DNA from: CAZOGW01 sp964579415
GTDB taxonomy: Bacteria; Actinomycetota; Acidimicrobiia; Spongiisociales; UBA5794
Direction of reading: 5' to 3'
NCBI GenBank assembly: GCA_964579415.1
Contig: CAZOGW010000007.1
Coordinates: 1-47,485 of the forward strand
DNA: 47,485 nt
Both the position numbers and the translations under genes were made by a program. How positions within the stretch are numbered: the stretch's first letter is position 1; every line of letters begins with the position of its first letter. Below, one piece after another: positions 7,992 to 16,933 of the stretch. Below the pieces are notes generated by a model. That model was not told the DNA's origin. It saw only the letters and a program-made list of their open reading frames with translations, and made no database searches.

Positions 7992-9049
7992 TAGCCCTGC
8001 TCATCTCCAGCGGTGTCTCGTTCGTGGTGGCGATCCTGCTGACACCGCTCGCCATCCGCATCCTGCGCCGGCACGAGATCGGCCAGTTCATCCAGGCCGA
8101 GCTGGAAGGCCACGAGCACAAGCGGGGCACCCCCACCATGGGTGGCCTGGTGATGTGGGTGGCGGTGGTGGCCGGCTACCTGGCGGGCCACCTGCGCCTC
8201 TTCTCGTTCGATCGCGGCTTCGGGTTCGACAGCCAGCCGTTCACCCAGGCCGGCTGGCTGGCCGTCTTCGCCTTCCTCGGGATGGGCCTCATCGGCTTCC
8301 TCGACGACTACGCCAAGTACGCCCGTGAGCAGAACCTGGGGTTGTCCAAGCGGTGGAAGTTCGGCGGCCAGCTCGCCGTCGCCGGCATCTTCGCCTGGTG
8401 GGCGGTGGCGGCCGGGATCAGCACCGAGCTTTCCCTCATCCGTGGATTCGGTGTCGAGCTGCACCCGGCGCTGTACGCCGTCCTGGTGCTGGTCATGCTC
8501 TCCGGGTTCGCCAACGCGGTCAACCTCACCGACGGGCTCGACGGGCTGGTGGCCGGATCGGGGACGCTGGTCTTCGGCGCCTACATGCTGATCGGGTTCT
8601 GGCAGTTCCGCTACCCGTCCGTCTACGGCATCGACGGCGCCCTCGACCTGGGCATGTTCGCCGCCGCCCTGGTGGGCGCGGTGGCCGGGTTCCTGTGGTG
8701 GAACGCCGCCCCCGCCAAGATCATCATGGGCGACACCGGCTCCCAGGCGCTGGGTGGCTCGCTCGCCGCCCTGGCGCTCCTCACCAACACCCAGGGGCTG
8801 CTGCTGGTCCTCGCCGGGCTCTACGTCCTGGTGACGGCGTCGGTCATCCTCCAGGTGTTCAGTTTCCGGGTCTTCGGGCGCCGCATCTTCCGCATGGCCC
8901 CGCTCCACCACCACTTCGAGCTGAAGGGATGGCCGGAGACGACGGTGATTGTCCGCTTCTGGATCATCGCCGGGATCTTCGTCGCCATCGGTGTCGGCCT
9001 CTTCTACGCCGACTTCCTCGTCGCCACCGAGGGAGGGATCGCCCTGTGA
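7988..9049 (+). CDS. mraY: Phospho-MurNAc-pentapeptide translocase MraY
   Basis: This 353-aa polytopic enzyme (about ten hydrophobic segments) transfers phospho-MurNAc-pentapeptide to undecaprenyl phosphate, forming lipid I on the inner membrane face. Diagnostic motifs are HKRGTPTMGG, the Asp-Asp of FLDDYAKYA, NLTDGLDGL, MGDTGSQALGG and the His-rich loop PLHHHFELKGW. The start is GTG 7988, overlapping the murF stop; the end overlaps murD (GTGA). Length and motifs are fully typical. Confidence 0.96.
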   Translation: MIALLISSGVSFVVAILLTPLAIRILRRHEIGQFIQAELEGHEHKRGTPTMGGLVMWVAVVAGYLAGHLRLFSFDRGFGFDSQPFTQAGWLAVFAFLGMGLIGFLDDYAKYAREQNLGLSKRWKFGGQLAVAGIFAWWAVAAGISTELSLIRGFGVELHPALYAVLVLVMLSGFANAVNLTDGLDGLVAGSGTLVFGAYMLIGFWQFRYPSVYGIDGALDLGMFAAALVGAVAGFLWWNAAPAKIIMGDTGSQALGGSLAALALLTNTQGLLLVLAGLYVLVTASVILQVFSFRVFGRRIFRMAPLHHHFELKGWPETTVIVRFWIIAGIFVAIGVGLFYADFLVATEGGIAL

Positions 9050-10347
9050 CCCGCACCCTGGTTCTCGGAGGGGCGGTCAGCGGCCGTGCCGCCGCCGGGC
9101 TGGCCGCGGCCCTCGGCCAGCAGGTCACCGTCCACGACCGTGACCCGGACGCGCTGGCGGAGCTGCCGGTAGGAGTGACGACGGCGGCCGGCAACTGGGA
9201 CCCGGCGCTGCTCTCCGGGATCGACCTGGTGGTGGCCAGCCCCGGCATCCCCGAGACCGCCCCGCCGCTGGCGGACGCCCTCGCCGCCGGCGTGCCTGTG
9301 GTGAGCGAGTTGGAGTTTGCCGCCGCCCAACTGGACGCCCCCTACGTGGCGGTCACCGGGACCAACGGCAAGACCACCGTCACCGAGAGCACGGCCGCCA
9401 TGCTGACCGCCTCCGGGCTGAAGGCCTGCGCCGCCGGCAACGTCGGCCGGGCCCTCTCCGCGGTGGCGCTGGACCCGTGGGACTGCGTCGCCGTCGAAGC
9501 CTCCAGCTTCCAGCTCCACTTCATCGACCGCTTCCACCCCCGCGCCGCCGCCATCTTGAACATCGCCCCCGATCACCTCGACTGGCATGGCGGGTTCGAC
9601 GGCTACGTAGCCGCCAAGGCGCGCATCACCGAAAACCAGACCACCCCCGACATCGTGGTCTACGACCCCGACGACGCCGTGGTGGCCGCGGCCGTGGCCG
9701 GCAGCGCCGCCCGCCCGGTCCCGGTGAGCGCCCATCGCCGCCCCCCCGGCGGAAACGGCCCCGAAGGGGACCGGCTGGTGGTGGGGGATCTCGACTTCGC
9801 CCTGCCGGCGCTGGACCCGGTGTGGCTGTTCGACCTCACCGTCGCCGCCACGCTGGCTCTCGCCGGGGGCGCCACCGCCGCCGGCATCGCCACCGCGCTC
9901 TCCGCTTTCACCCCCGGGCCGCACCGGCGCACCGTGGTCGCCACCGCCGGAGGCGTCACCTGGGTCGACGATTCCAAGGCCACCAACCCCCATGCCGCGG
10001 TGGCGTCCGCGGCCGCCTATGCCTCGGTGGTCCTCATCGCCGGCGGGCGTAACAAGGAACTCGACCTGTCGCCTCTGGTGACGGTGCCCACCGTGCGCCG
10101 CGTCATCGCCCTCGGCGAGGCCGCCGCCGAGCTGGCCGCGGCCGGTGGCGATGTGGTCACCGTGGTCGCCGACATGGCCGCCGCCGTCGACCTGGCCGCC
10201 GAGCTGGCCGTTGCCGGTGACACCGTGCTGCTGGCGCCGGGCTGCGCCAGCTTCGACCAGTACGACTCCTACCAGGCCCGCGGCGACGACTTCGCCGCCC
10301 GCGCCCTGGCCCGCACCGCCACCGAGCCGGCGGGGGACCGGCGATGA
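9046..10347 (+). CDS. murD: UDP-MurNAc-L-alanine:D-glutamate ligase MurD
   Basis: This 433-aa cytoplasmic ligase adds D-Glu to UDP-MurNAc-L-Ala. The N-terminal Rossmann domain starts TRTLVLGGAVSGRAAA, followed by VVASPGIPETAP, the ATP loop VTGTNGKTTVTES, LNIAPDHLDWH and the C-terminal WVDDSKATNPHA and LLAPGCASFDQYDSYQARGDDF blocks. The start is GTG 9046, overlapping the mraY stop; the stop overlaps ftsW (ATGA). An open frame continues far upstream of 9046, but that part is out-of-frame mraY sequence and is not included. Confidence 0.95.
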   Translation: MTRTLVLGGAVSGRAAAGLAAALGQQVTVHDRDPDALAELPVGVTTAAGNWDPALLSGIDLVVASPGIPETAPPLADALAAGVPVVSELEFAAAQLDAPYVAVTGTNGKTTVTESTAAMLTASGLKACAAGNVGRALSAVALDPWDCVAVEASSFQLHFIDRFHPRAAAILNIAPDHLDWHGGFDGYVAAKARITENQTTPDIVVYDPDDAVVAAAVAGSAARPVPVSAHRRPPGGNGPEGDRLVVGDLDFALPALDPVWLFDLTVAATLALAGGATAAGIATALSAFTPGPHRRTVVATAGGVTWVDDSKATNPHAAVASAAAYASVVLIAGGRNKELDLSPLVTVPTVRRVIALGEAAAELAAAGGDVVTVVADMAAAVDLAAELAVAGDTVLLAPGCASFDQYDSYQARGDDFAARALARTATEPAGDRR

Positions 10348-11546
10348 CGGCCGGCACGGCGCCCCGCGCAGTGGCCCAGGCGTCCGGCAGCTCGGCCGCT
10401 ACCACCGTGCGCCGCCGCCGCTCCCCGGAACGGCGCGCCGTCCTGGTGGCGCTTCCCGTCGCCATCCTGGTAATCCTCGGACTGGGGGCGCTGCTCTCCG
10501 CATCCTCGGTGATCTCCCTGCGTGAGAGCGTCGACGCCGACCAGTACGCCATCTTCAAGAAGCAGCTCGCCTACGTGGCGGTGGGCGCGGTGGGGATGGT
10601 GGCCGCCACCCGCATCCCCTACCGGGTGTGGGCCCGGCTCGCCCCTGCGGTGCTGATGTTCTCGGTCGTCGGTCTGATCGCCACCCTGGTGATGGGCGAC
10701 GTGCGCGGCGGGTCCCGGTCCTGGATCGAGATCGGGCCGCTCACCCTGCAGGCTTCCGAGTTCGCCAAGTTCGGGGTCATCGCCTACCTGGCCGCCGTCC
10801 TCACCCGGCGGGAGCGGCACCTCACCCAACTCTCGCACGTCCTGGTGCCGGTGATCAGCTCACTGGGGGTGGTGGTGGTGCTCATCATGCTGCAACCGGA
10901 CCTGGGGACCACCCTCATCGTCATCGCGGCAGCCTTCGCCGTGATCGTGGCGTCGGCGGCGCCCCTGCGTCACATCCTGGTGCTGGGTGTCACCGGGCTC
11001 GCCGGCGTCGTCTTCTTCGCCATATCGCAGCCGTACCGGCGCCAGCGCCTGCTGTCGTTCTGGGACCCGTCGCCCGACATCCTCGGCGACGGGCTGCAGG
11101 CCTACCAGAGCCTGGTGGCACTGGGCACCGGGCGCATCTTCGGTGTCGGCCTCGGCGCCAGCCGGGCACGGTGGTCGTTCCTCCCCAACGCCCACACCGA
11201 CTTCATCTTCGCCATCATCGGTGAGGAGCTGGGCCTCGCCGGATCCCTCACCGTCGTCTTCCTCTTCGCCACCTTCGCCGTCGCCGGGACGGTGGTGGCC
11301 GCCCGCGCCGCCGATCCGTTCGGCAGGTTGCTGGCGGTGGGCATCGTCACCTGGATCTCGTTCCAGGCCATCGTCAACGTGGGCGGCGTCGTCGGCGCCC
11401 TCCCCATCACCGGGGTGCCGCTGCCGTTCGTCTCCCAGGGCGGCAACGCCATGCTGATCAACCTCTTCGCCGCCGGCATCCTGGTCAACATCGCACGCAG
11501 CGGCCGCAGTTCCGAGTCGGCCGCCGGCAGGGCGGGGGAGCGATGA
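10344..11546 (+). CDS. ftsW: Septal peptidoglycan glycosyltransferase FtsW
   Basis: This 400-aa SEDS-family protein has about ten hydrophobic helices after a basic cytoplasmic N-terminus of about 35 residues. Characteristic blocks are GSRSWIEIGPLTLQASEFAKFG, QPDLGTTLI, YQSLVALGTGRIFGVGLGASRARW, NAHTDFIFAIIGEELG and the C-terminal GVPLPFVSQGGNAML. It polymerises lipid II at the septum with FtsI. Location between murD and murG identifies it as FtsW rather than RodA. It overlaps both neighbours by 4 nt. Confidence 0.94.
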   Translation: MTAGTAPRAVAQASGSSAATTVRRRRSPERRAVLVALPVAILVILGLGALLSASSVISLRESVDADQYAIFKKQLAYVAVGAVGMVAATRIPYRVWARLAPAVLMFSVVGLIATLVMGDVRGGSRSWIEIGPLTLQASEFAKFGVIAYLAAVLTRRERHLTQLSHVLVPVISSLGVVVVLIMLQPDLGTTLIVIAAAFAVIVASAAPLRHILVLGVTGLAGVVFFAISQPYRRQRLLSFWDPSPDILGDGLQAYQSLVALGTGRIFGVGLGASRARWSFLPNAHTDFIFAIIGEELGLAGSLTVVFLFATFAVAGTVVAARAADPFGRLLAVGIVTWISFQAIVNVGGVVGALPITGVPLPFVSQGGNAMLINLFAAGILVNIARSGRSSESAAGRAGER

Positions 11547-12655
11547 CCTACGCCCTCGCCGCCGCCGGCACCGGGGGCCACGTCTTCCCGGCGCTGGCCG
11601 TCGCCGACGCCCTGGTCGCCTCCGGCGTCCCCGCGGCGGACATCGTCTTCTTCGGGGGCGAGCGCATGGAGGCCACCACCGTCCCCGCCGCCGGGTACCC
11701 GTTCGTGGGGATGCCGCTGCGCGGACTCAACCGCTCCCTCACGCCGCGGCACCTGGCGGCGAACGCGGCGGTACCGGGTCTGGTGGTCAAGGCGAGGAGG
11801 ACCATGATCGAGGAGATGCGGCGGCGCGGCGTCAAGGTGCTGTGCGTCTTCGGCGGCTACGTTTCGGGCCCGGCTGCCCTCGCCGCCCGCAGCGTGGGCG
11901 CCACCGTGTTCCTCCACGAGCAGAACGCCATACCCGGGATGGCCAACCGGATGGTGGGGCGCCTCGCCGAGACCAGCTTCGTGGGCTTTCCAGGCGCAGC
12001 CGGCCTGCCCCGCTCGGTGGTGGTGGGCAACCCGGTGCGTGAAGCCCTGCGTCGCTTCGACCGGGACGCCCTCCGCCCCGAAGCCCTCGCCCGGTACGAC
12101 CTGCCCGGGCAGCTGGTGGTGCTGGGAGTGGTCGGCGGGAGCCTGGGAGCGAAAGTCCTCAACGACGTCACCCTGCGAATCGCCGACGACGCCGACCCCG
12201 ACAGGGTGGCCATCGTCCACCTCACCGGCGAGCTCCACCACGGGTCGGTCGAGAGCCAAGCCGAGCGGTCCGCCCTCACCTGGCGCACCGTACCCTTCGA
12301 GGATCGCATGGATCTGTTCTACGCCGCCGCCGATCTCGTCCTCTCCCGGGCCGGTGCGCTCACCGTTGCCGAGCTCACCATGACGGGGACGCCTGCCGTC
12401 ATCGTGCCCTACGCCGCCGGCACCGCCGGCCACCAGGCGGCCAACGCCGACCACCTCGCCGCCGCCGGCGGCGCCGTCGTGGTCCGCCAGGACACGATCG
12501 ACGCCGTCCCCGTCGAGGTACAGCAACTCCTCGTCGACGCAGCCCGCCGGTCCGCCATGGGTGGCGCCGCCGGGGAGCTGGCGACACCCGATGCTGCCGA
12601 TCGGATCGCCGCCGCCATGGTCGAGGCCGCTACCGCGTCGGAGGGTGCGGCATGA
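11543..12655 (+). CDS. murG: Lipid II synthase MurG
   Basis: This 370-aa GT-B glycosyltransferase moves GlcNAc from UDP-GlcNAc to lipid I on the cytoplasmic membrane face. The first Rossmann domain opens AAAGTGGHVFPALA; HEQNAIPGMANR lies mid-protein; the second domain has GVVGGSLGAKVLND and the nucleotide-binding SRAGALTVAELTMTGTPAVIVPYA. Length is normal. ATG 11543 overlaps the ftsW stop and the 3' end overlaps murC (ATGA). Confidence 0.95.
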   Translation: MTYALAAAGTGGHVFPALAVADALVASGVPAADIVFFGGERMEATTVPAAGYPFVGMPLRGLNRSLTPRHLAANAAVPGLVVKARRTMIEEMRRRGVKVLCVFGGYVSGPAALAARSVGATVFLHEQNAIPGMANRMVGRLAETSFVGFPGAAGLPRSVVVGNPVREALRRFDRDALRPEALARYDLPGQLVVLGVVGGSLGAKVLNDVTLRIADDADPDRVAIVHLTGELHHGSVESQAERSALTWRTVPFEDRMDLFYAAADLVLSRAGALTVAELTMTGTPAVIVPYAAGTAGHQAANADHLAAAGGAVVVRQDTIDAVPVEVQQLLVDAARRSAMGGAAGELATPDAADRIAAAMVEAATASEGAA

Positions 12656-14052
12656 GCGGACGCACCCCGTCGGTGACGCTCCCGGCCTCGGGGCACGTCC
12701 ACATCGTCGGCGCAGGCGGCGCCGGGATGGCGCCCCTGGCCACCATCCTGCGGGGCCTCGGCTACACGGTGACCGGTTCCGACCTCAAACCGGCACGGTC
12801 GCTGGAACTGCTCGGAGACCACGGCATCACCACCTGGGTGGGCCACCGCCCCGACCGCATCCCCGTCGTCGACCTGCTGGTCGCCTCGTCGGCGGTGCCC
12901 ACCTCCGACCCGGAGGTGAAGGCGGCGGTCGCCGCCGGGGTGCCGGTGTGGCCCCGCCCGCTCCTGCTGGAGGCGCTGACCGCCGCCTACCCCGCCCTCG
13001 GGTTTGCCGGCACCCACGGCAAGACCACCAGCACCGCCCTGGCGGTGCACGCCCTCCGCTCGGTGGGTGAGGACCCCACCTTCATCGTCGGCGGCGAGAT
13101 GGTGGGCCTCAACACCGGCGCCCACCTCGGCGACCGGGACCTGTTCGCGCTCGAGGCCGACGAGGCCTTCGGCACCTTCCGACACCTCTTCCTGTCCGGG
13201 CTGGCCGTCACCAACATCGAGGCCGACCACCTCGACTACTACGAGAGCGTCGCCGCCCTCGAGGAGGCCTTCGCCCTCGTCGCCAACCGCGTCGACGGCC
13301 CGGTGGTCGGTTGCATCGACGACCCCGGTGTGCGCCGGCTCGCCCGCCGCGCCGCCGTCGCCGGGTACGGGACCTCCCCCGAGGCACGCTGGCGGATGGT
13401 GGACATCCGCCACGCCACCGCCGCCGTCTCCTTCACCCTGCTCTGTCCCGACGGGGAGGTCGTTGATGTCGCCGTCCCGCTTCCCGGTGAGCACGTCGCC
13501 CGCAACGCCGCCGGGGTGCTCGCCCTGCTCGGCGAGTCCGGCCGCGACGTGCGGGCGCTTGCCGCCGGCATGGCCGGGTTCCGCGGGGTTCGCCGCCGCT
13601 TCGAGGTGAGGGGCACCGTCGGCGGCGTCACCGTCGTCGACGACTACGCCCACCATCCCACCGAGATCGCCGCCACCATCGACGCCGGCAGGCGCGGTGG
13701 GTGGGAGGCGGTGCGGGTGGTCTTCCAGCCCCATCGCTACAGCCGCACCGCCGATCTCGCCCCCGAGTTCGGTGTGCCGCTCGCCGCGGCAGACGATGTC
13801 ATCGTCACCGACGTCTACGCCGCCGGCGAGGCGCCGCTTCCCGGTGTCACCGGCAGATTGGTCGCCGAGGCCACCGAGGCCGCCGGCGGCGCCGTCCGCT
13901 ACGTTCCCGATCTCGCCGCGGCGGTGATGGCGGCAGCGGAATCCGCCGAGCCCGGCGACGTGGTGCTCCTGCTCGGCGCCGGTGACGTCACCGGCGCCGC
14001 CGAGCCGCTCCTGGAGCACCTGGAGCAGCGTGCCCTGGAGGGCCGGGTGTGA
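12652..14052 (+). CDS. murC: UDP-MurNAc:L-alanine ligase MurC
   Basis: This 466-aa ligase adds the first stem-peptide residue, L-Ala. The N-terminal domain carries HIVGAGGAGMAPLA and VTGSDLKP, the ATP loop is FAGTHGKTTSTALA, the central domain has FALEADEAFGTF and NIEADHLDYY, and the C-terminal domain has VVDDYAHHPTEIAAT and FQPHRYSRTADL. All are MurC hallmarks and the length is typical. It overlaps murG upstream (ATGA) and murB downstream (GTGA). Confidence 0.95.
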   Translation: MSGRTPSVTLPASGHVHIVGAGGAGMAPLATILRGLGYTVTGSDLKPARSLELLGDHGITTWVGHRPDRIPVVDLLVASSAVPTSDPEVKAAVAAGVPVWPRPLLLEALTAAYPALGFAGTHGKTTSTALAVHALRSVGEDPTFIVGGEMVGLNTGAHLGDRDLFALEADEAFGTFRHLFLSGLAVTNIEADHLDYYESVAALEEAFALVANRVDGPVVGCIDDPGVRRLARRAAVAGYGTSPEARWRMVDIRHATAAVSFTLLCPDGEVVDVAVPLPGEHVARNAAGVLALLGESGRDVRALAAGMAGFRGVRRRFEVRGTVGGVTVVDDYAHHPTEIAATIDAGRRGGWEAVRVVFQPHRYSRTADLAPEFGVPLAAADDVIVTDVYAAGEAPLPGVTGRLVAEATEAAGGAVRYVPDLAAAVMAAAESAEPGDVVLLLGAGDVTGAAEPLLEHLEQRALEGRV

Positions 14053-14972
14053 TCGCCACCGCCGACCTTTCCGCCTCGCCGGTGCCCCTGCAGCGCCACG
14101 TCCCGCTGGCGCCCCTCACCACCTACAAGGTGGGCGGGCCCGCCGAATGGTTCGCCGAGCCCGGCACCGAGGACGACCTGCGAGCACTCCTGGAGGCGGC
14201 GGCCGCCGCCGGCGTCCCCCACGTGGTGCTGGGCCGCGGCAGCAACGTGGTGGTCAGCGACGAGGGCTTCGCCGGGCTGGTGATCCACCTCGCCGGCGAC
14301 TTCACCCGGATCACCGTCGACGAGGACGGCAGCGTGGCCGCCGGAGCGGCGGCGACACTGCCCCGGGTGGCCCGCGCCGCGGTCGAGGCCGGCCGCGCCG
14401 GGCTGGAGTTCCTCGTCGGCATCCCCGGCTCGGTGGGAGGTGCGGTGCGCATGAACGCCGGATGCTTCGGTTCCGACACCGCCGCCTGGCTGGTGTCGGC
14501 GCGGGTGCTCGGCGAGGACGCAGCGGTCCGGGAAGCCGGACCCGCCGACCTGGACATGGGGTACCGGCACACCAACCTCACCGACACCGATGTGGTCCTC
14601 TCGGCGCAGTTCCGCACCGTCCCCGGCGCCGTCGCCGAGGGTAAGCAGAAGCTGCTCGACATCACCCGGTGGCGCCGCACCCACCAACCGGGGGGCACCC
14701 TCAACGCCGGCTCGGTGTTCAAGAACCCGGAGGGGGACACCGCCGGTCGCATCATCGACTCGCTCGGTCTCAAGGGCCTCAGGATCGGGGACGTGTCGGT
14801 GTCACCGCGCCACGCCAACTTCTTCGAGGCCGGCTCCGGCGCCGACGCCCGGTCGGTGCACGCCCTGGTGTCCGAGGTGCGGCGCCGCGTCCTGGCCGCC
14901 ACCGGCGTCGACCTCGAACCGGAGGTCCGGTTCGTCGGCCGGTTCGGGGACTCGCCGCGGGGGGAGAGGTGA
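14049..14972 (+). CDS. murB: UDP-N-acetylenolpyruvoylglucosamine reductase MurB
   Basis: This 307-aa FAD enzyme reduces UDP-GlcNAc-enolpyruvate to UDP-MurNAc. The FAD-binding domain contains LTTYKVGGPAEWF, VLGRGSNVVVSDEGF and EFLVGIPGSVGGAVRMNAG; the substrate domain has the catalytic Ser in LNAGSVFKNP and the C-terminal HANFFEAGSGA. Length and motifs match the family. The start is GTG 14049, overlapping murC; the stop overlaps ftsQ (GTGA). Confidence 0.95.
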   Translation: MIATADLSASPVPLQRHVPLAPLTTYKVGGPAEWFAEPGTEDDLRALLEAAAAAGVPHVVLGRGSNVVVSDEGFAGLVIHLAGDFTRITVDEDGSVAAGAAATLPRVARAAVEAGRAGLEFLVGIPGSVGGAVRMNAGCFGSDTAAWLVSARVLGEDAAVREAGPADLDMGYRHTNLTDTDVVLSAQFRTVPGAVAEGKQKLLDITRWRRTHQPGGTLNAGSVFKNPEGDTAGRIIDSLGLKGLRIGDVSVSPRHANFFEAGSGADARSVHALVSEVRRRVLAATGVDLEPEVRFVGRFGDSPRGER

Positions 14973-15772
14973 GCGTGACGGTCGACCCCCGCCTCGCCGC
15001 CCGGCGCCAGGAGGTGCACGAGTCCTGGGCCCGGCGCCGCATGCGCTGGCTGGTGGCGCTGGCACTGGCCTTCCTGCTGGCCGGGGGCGCCTACGCCCTG
15101 CTGCGCTCGCCCTGGCTGGCGGTGCGCACCATCGACGTCAGGGGAGTGGACAGCTCGCAGGCGGCGCAGATCCTGGAGTCGCACGGTGTCGTCGAGGGTG
15201 TCGCCACCGTGTCGGTGCGAGCCGCCGCCGTCGAGGCCGCCCTGCTGGCGGACCCCTGGGTGGCGCGAGCCCAGGTCGTGGTCACCTGGCCCGGGTCGGT
15301 GGATGTCACCATCGTCGAGCGGCGCCCGGCGGCGTGGGTCGAGGTCGCCGGTGGCTGGCTGCTGGTGGGCGAGGACGGCGTGGTGGTCGACCGGGGCACA
15401 CCTCCCGAGGGCGCCCCGGTGATGAAGGCGGTGCTGGCCGACCTGAGCCCGGGGGACTTGATCGACGATGCCGAGGCGGTGGCGGCGGTGCAATTCCTCG
15501 GGTTGCTTCCGCCGGAGTTGGTGGTGGGGGCGGAGGCCCGAGCCACACCGGGAGGCATCGAAGCGGACGTCGGCGGTCACCGGGTGGTGCTCGGCAACCG
15601 CAGTGACATTCCGGAGAAGGTCGCCACCCTGGTGGCGATCCTCGAGGAGGCCGAGTTGGTCGAGGGTGATGTCATCAACCTGGTCTCACCCACTCGACCT
15701 GGAGTCTCAAACCCTCAATCAATAGTTGAAGGTGATGAAGAAGATGTTACATCTTTGGATGATTCCGGTTAA
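14969..15772 (+). CDS. ftsQ: Cell division protein FtsQ
   Basis: This protein of about 267 aa is bitopic: a cytoplasmic N-terminus with many Arg residues, one transmembrane helix (about residues 27-46), a POTRA domain starting near WLAVRTIDVRGV, and a FtsQ/DivIB C-terminal domain (VTIVERRPAAWVEV, WLLVGEDGVVVDRG). It scaffolds FtsL/FtsB at the septum. GTG 14969 overlaps the murB stop, but the in-frame GTG at 14975 has the better-spaced SD (GAGAGG), so the start is uncertain by two codons. The last 21 codons are strikingly AT-rich and acidic, and the gene ends in TAA, unlike its neighbours; see 15707-15775. Confidence 0.9.
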   Translation: MSVTVDPRLAARRQEVHESWARRRMRWLVALALAFLLAGGAYALLRSPWLAVRTIDVRGVDSSQAAQILESHGVVEGVATVSVRAAAVEAALLADPWVARAQVVVTWPGSVDVTIVERRPAAWVEVAGGWLLVGEDGVVVDRGTPPEGAPVMKAVLADLSPGDLIDDAEAVAAVQFLGLLPPELVVGAEARATPGGIEADVGGHRVVLGNRSDIPEKVATLVAILEEAELVEGDVINLVSPTRPGVSNPQSIVEGDEEDVTSLDDSG

Positions 15773-15775
15773 CGT
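15707..15775 (+). promoter_or_regulatory. AT-rich island across the ftsQ 3' end, candidate ftsZ control region
   Basis: The final 22 codons of ftsQ (15707-15772) are about 36% G+C by count, against roughly 70% around them, and use codons rare here (ATA, TTA-like choices, ACA, TAA stop). The segment has an imperfect dyad (CCTCAA, 7 nt, TTGAAGG) and a TTGAAG/TTACAT pair with short spacing. A conserved AT-rich leader before ftsZ is recalled from other actinobacteria. An ftsZ promoter here is an inference. Confidence 0.4.
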
Positions 15776-15844
15776 ACTGCTCGAACCTCGGGCGTGGTTC
15801 CCATCTTTCCGGGGTGGTGGAGCTCAGCCAATGGAGATGAACCC

Positions 15845-16933
15845 GTGACCGAAAACCGCAGCCCTCAGAACTATCTCGCAGTCATCAAGGTCGTCGGTGT
15901 GGGAGGCGGCGGTGTCAACGCCGTCAACCGCATGGTCGAAGCCGGAGTCGGTGGCGTGGAGTTCATCGCCGTCAACACCGATGCCCAGGTGCTGCTGATG
16001 TCCGACGCAGACGTGAAGCTCGACATCGGCCGGGACGCCACCCGCGGCCTCGGCGCCGGCGCCAACCCCGAGGTGGGGCGTGAGGCCGCCGAGGCGGCCC
16101 GTGACGAGATCGACGACGCTCTCAAGGGCGCCGACATGGTGTTCATCACCGCCGGCGAGGGCGGTGGCACCGGCACCGGTGGCGCCCCCGTCGTCGCCGA
16201 GGTGGCCCGCTCGCTCGGCGCCCTCACCGTGGGTGTCGTCACCCGTCCCTTCGGTTTCGAGGGCCGGCGCCGCTCGGTTCAGGCCGAGCAGGGCATCCAG
16301 GCCCTCAAGCAGGCGGTGGACACGCTCATCATCATCCCCAACGAGCGCCTCCTCGAGATCGCCGACCCGGGCACCTCGGTCCTCAACGCCTTCCGCATGG
16401 CCGACGAGGTGCTCACCAGCGGCGTGCGCGGGATCACCGACATCATCACCACCCCCGGCCTCATCAACGTCGACTTCGCCGACGTGAAGGCGATCATGAC
16501 CGACGCCGGTTCGGCGGTGATGGGCATCGGGCACTCGACCGGCGAGAACCGGGCGGCCCAGGCCGCCAACAAGGCCATCTCCAGCCCGCTGCTGGAGACC
16601 TCGATGGAGGGTGCCCGCGGCGTTCTCCTCTCCATCGCCGGCCCACCGGACATGACGCTCCACGAGGTGTCGACGGCGGCGTCCATGATTTCGGACCACA
16701 GCGACTCCGACGCCAACATCATCTTCGGCGCCATCATCGACGAGGACCTCGGCGACGAGATGCGGGTCACGGTCGTCGCCGCCGGCTTCGACAGGACCGG
16801 TCGTCCCGCAACGTCGCTGCGTGGTGCCGCGACGTCCGGTTTCGGCGGTCCGCCGTCGTCGGGCTCCACGGCGACGAGCCGCCCGGAACCCTCCCAGGAC
16901 GATCTCGAGATCCCGGGTTTCGTCCAGGGATGA
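15845..16933 (+). CDS. ftsZ: Cell division GTPase FtsZ
   Basis: This 362-aa tubulin homologue forms the Z ring. The N-terminal nucleotide domain has VGVGGGGVNAVNRM and the tubulin signature GGGTGTGGAP (about residues 104-113); the T7 loop region NVDFADVKAIMTDAG follows. A variable linker leads to the C-terminal tail DDLEIPGFVQG, which binds SepF and other partners. GTG 15845 is chosen because GGAG lies about 8 nt upstream and MTENRSPQNYLAVIKVVG is a family-like start; an in-frame start at 15794 is less likely. It is separated from ftsQ by 72 nt, the only substantial gap between rsmH and pgeF, and overlaps pgeF by ATGA. Confidence 0.96.
   Translation: MTENRSPQNYLAVIKVVGVGGGGVNAVNRMVEAGVGGVEFIAVNTDAQVLLMSDADVKLDIGRDATRGLGAGANPEVGREAAEAARDEIDDALKGADMVFITAGEGGGTGTGGAPVVAEVARSLGALTVGVVTRPFGFEGRRRSVQAEQGIQALKQAVDTLIIIPNERLLEIADPGTSVLNAFRMADEVLTSGVRGITDIITTPGLINVDFADVKAIMTDAGSAVMGIGHSTGENRAAQAANKAISSPLLETSMEGARGVLLSIAGPPDMTLHEVSTAASMISDHSDSDANIIFGAIIDEDLGDEMRVTVVAAGFDRTGRPATSLRGAATSGFGGPPSSGSTATSRPEPSQDDLEIPGFVQG

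Noticed and set aside
12409..14019. A 536-codon minus-strand frame opposite murC
   Set aside because: It shows no family motifs and its low-complexity composition is an artefact of GC-rich third positions in murC.
15794..15844. An N-terminal extension of FtsZ from the in-frame start at 15794
   Set aside because: The residues are Trp/Pro-rich and unlike FtsZ; GTG 15845 has GGAG about 8 nt upstream.
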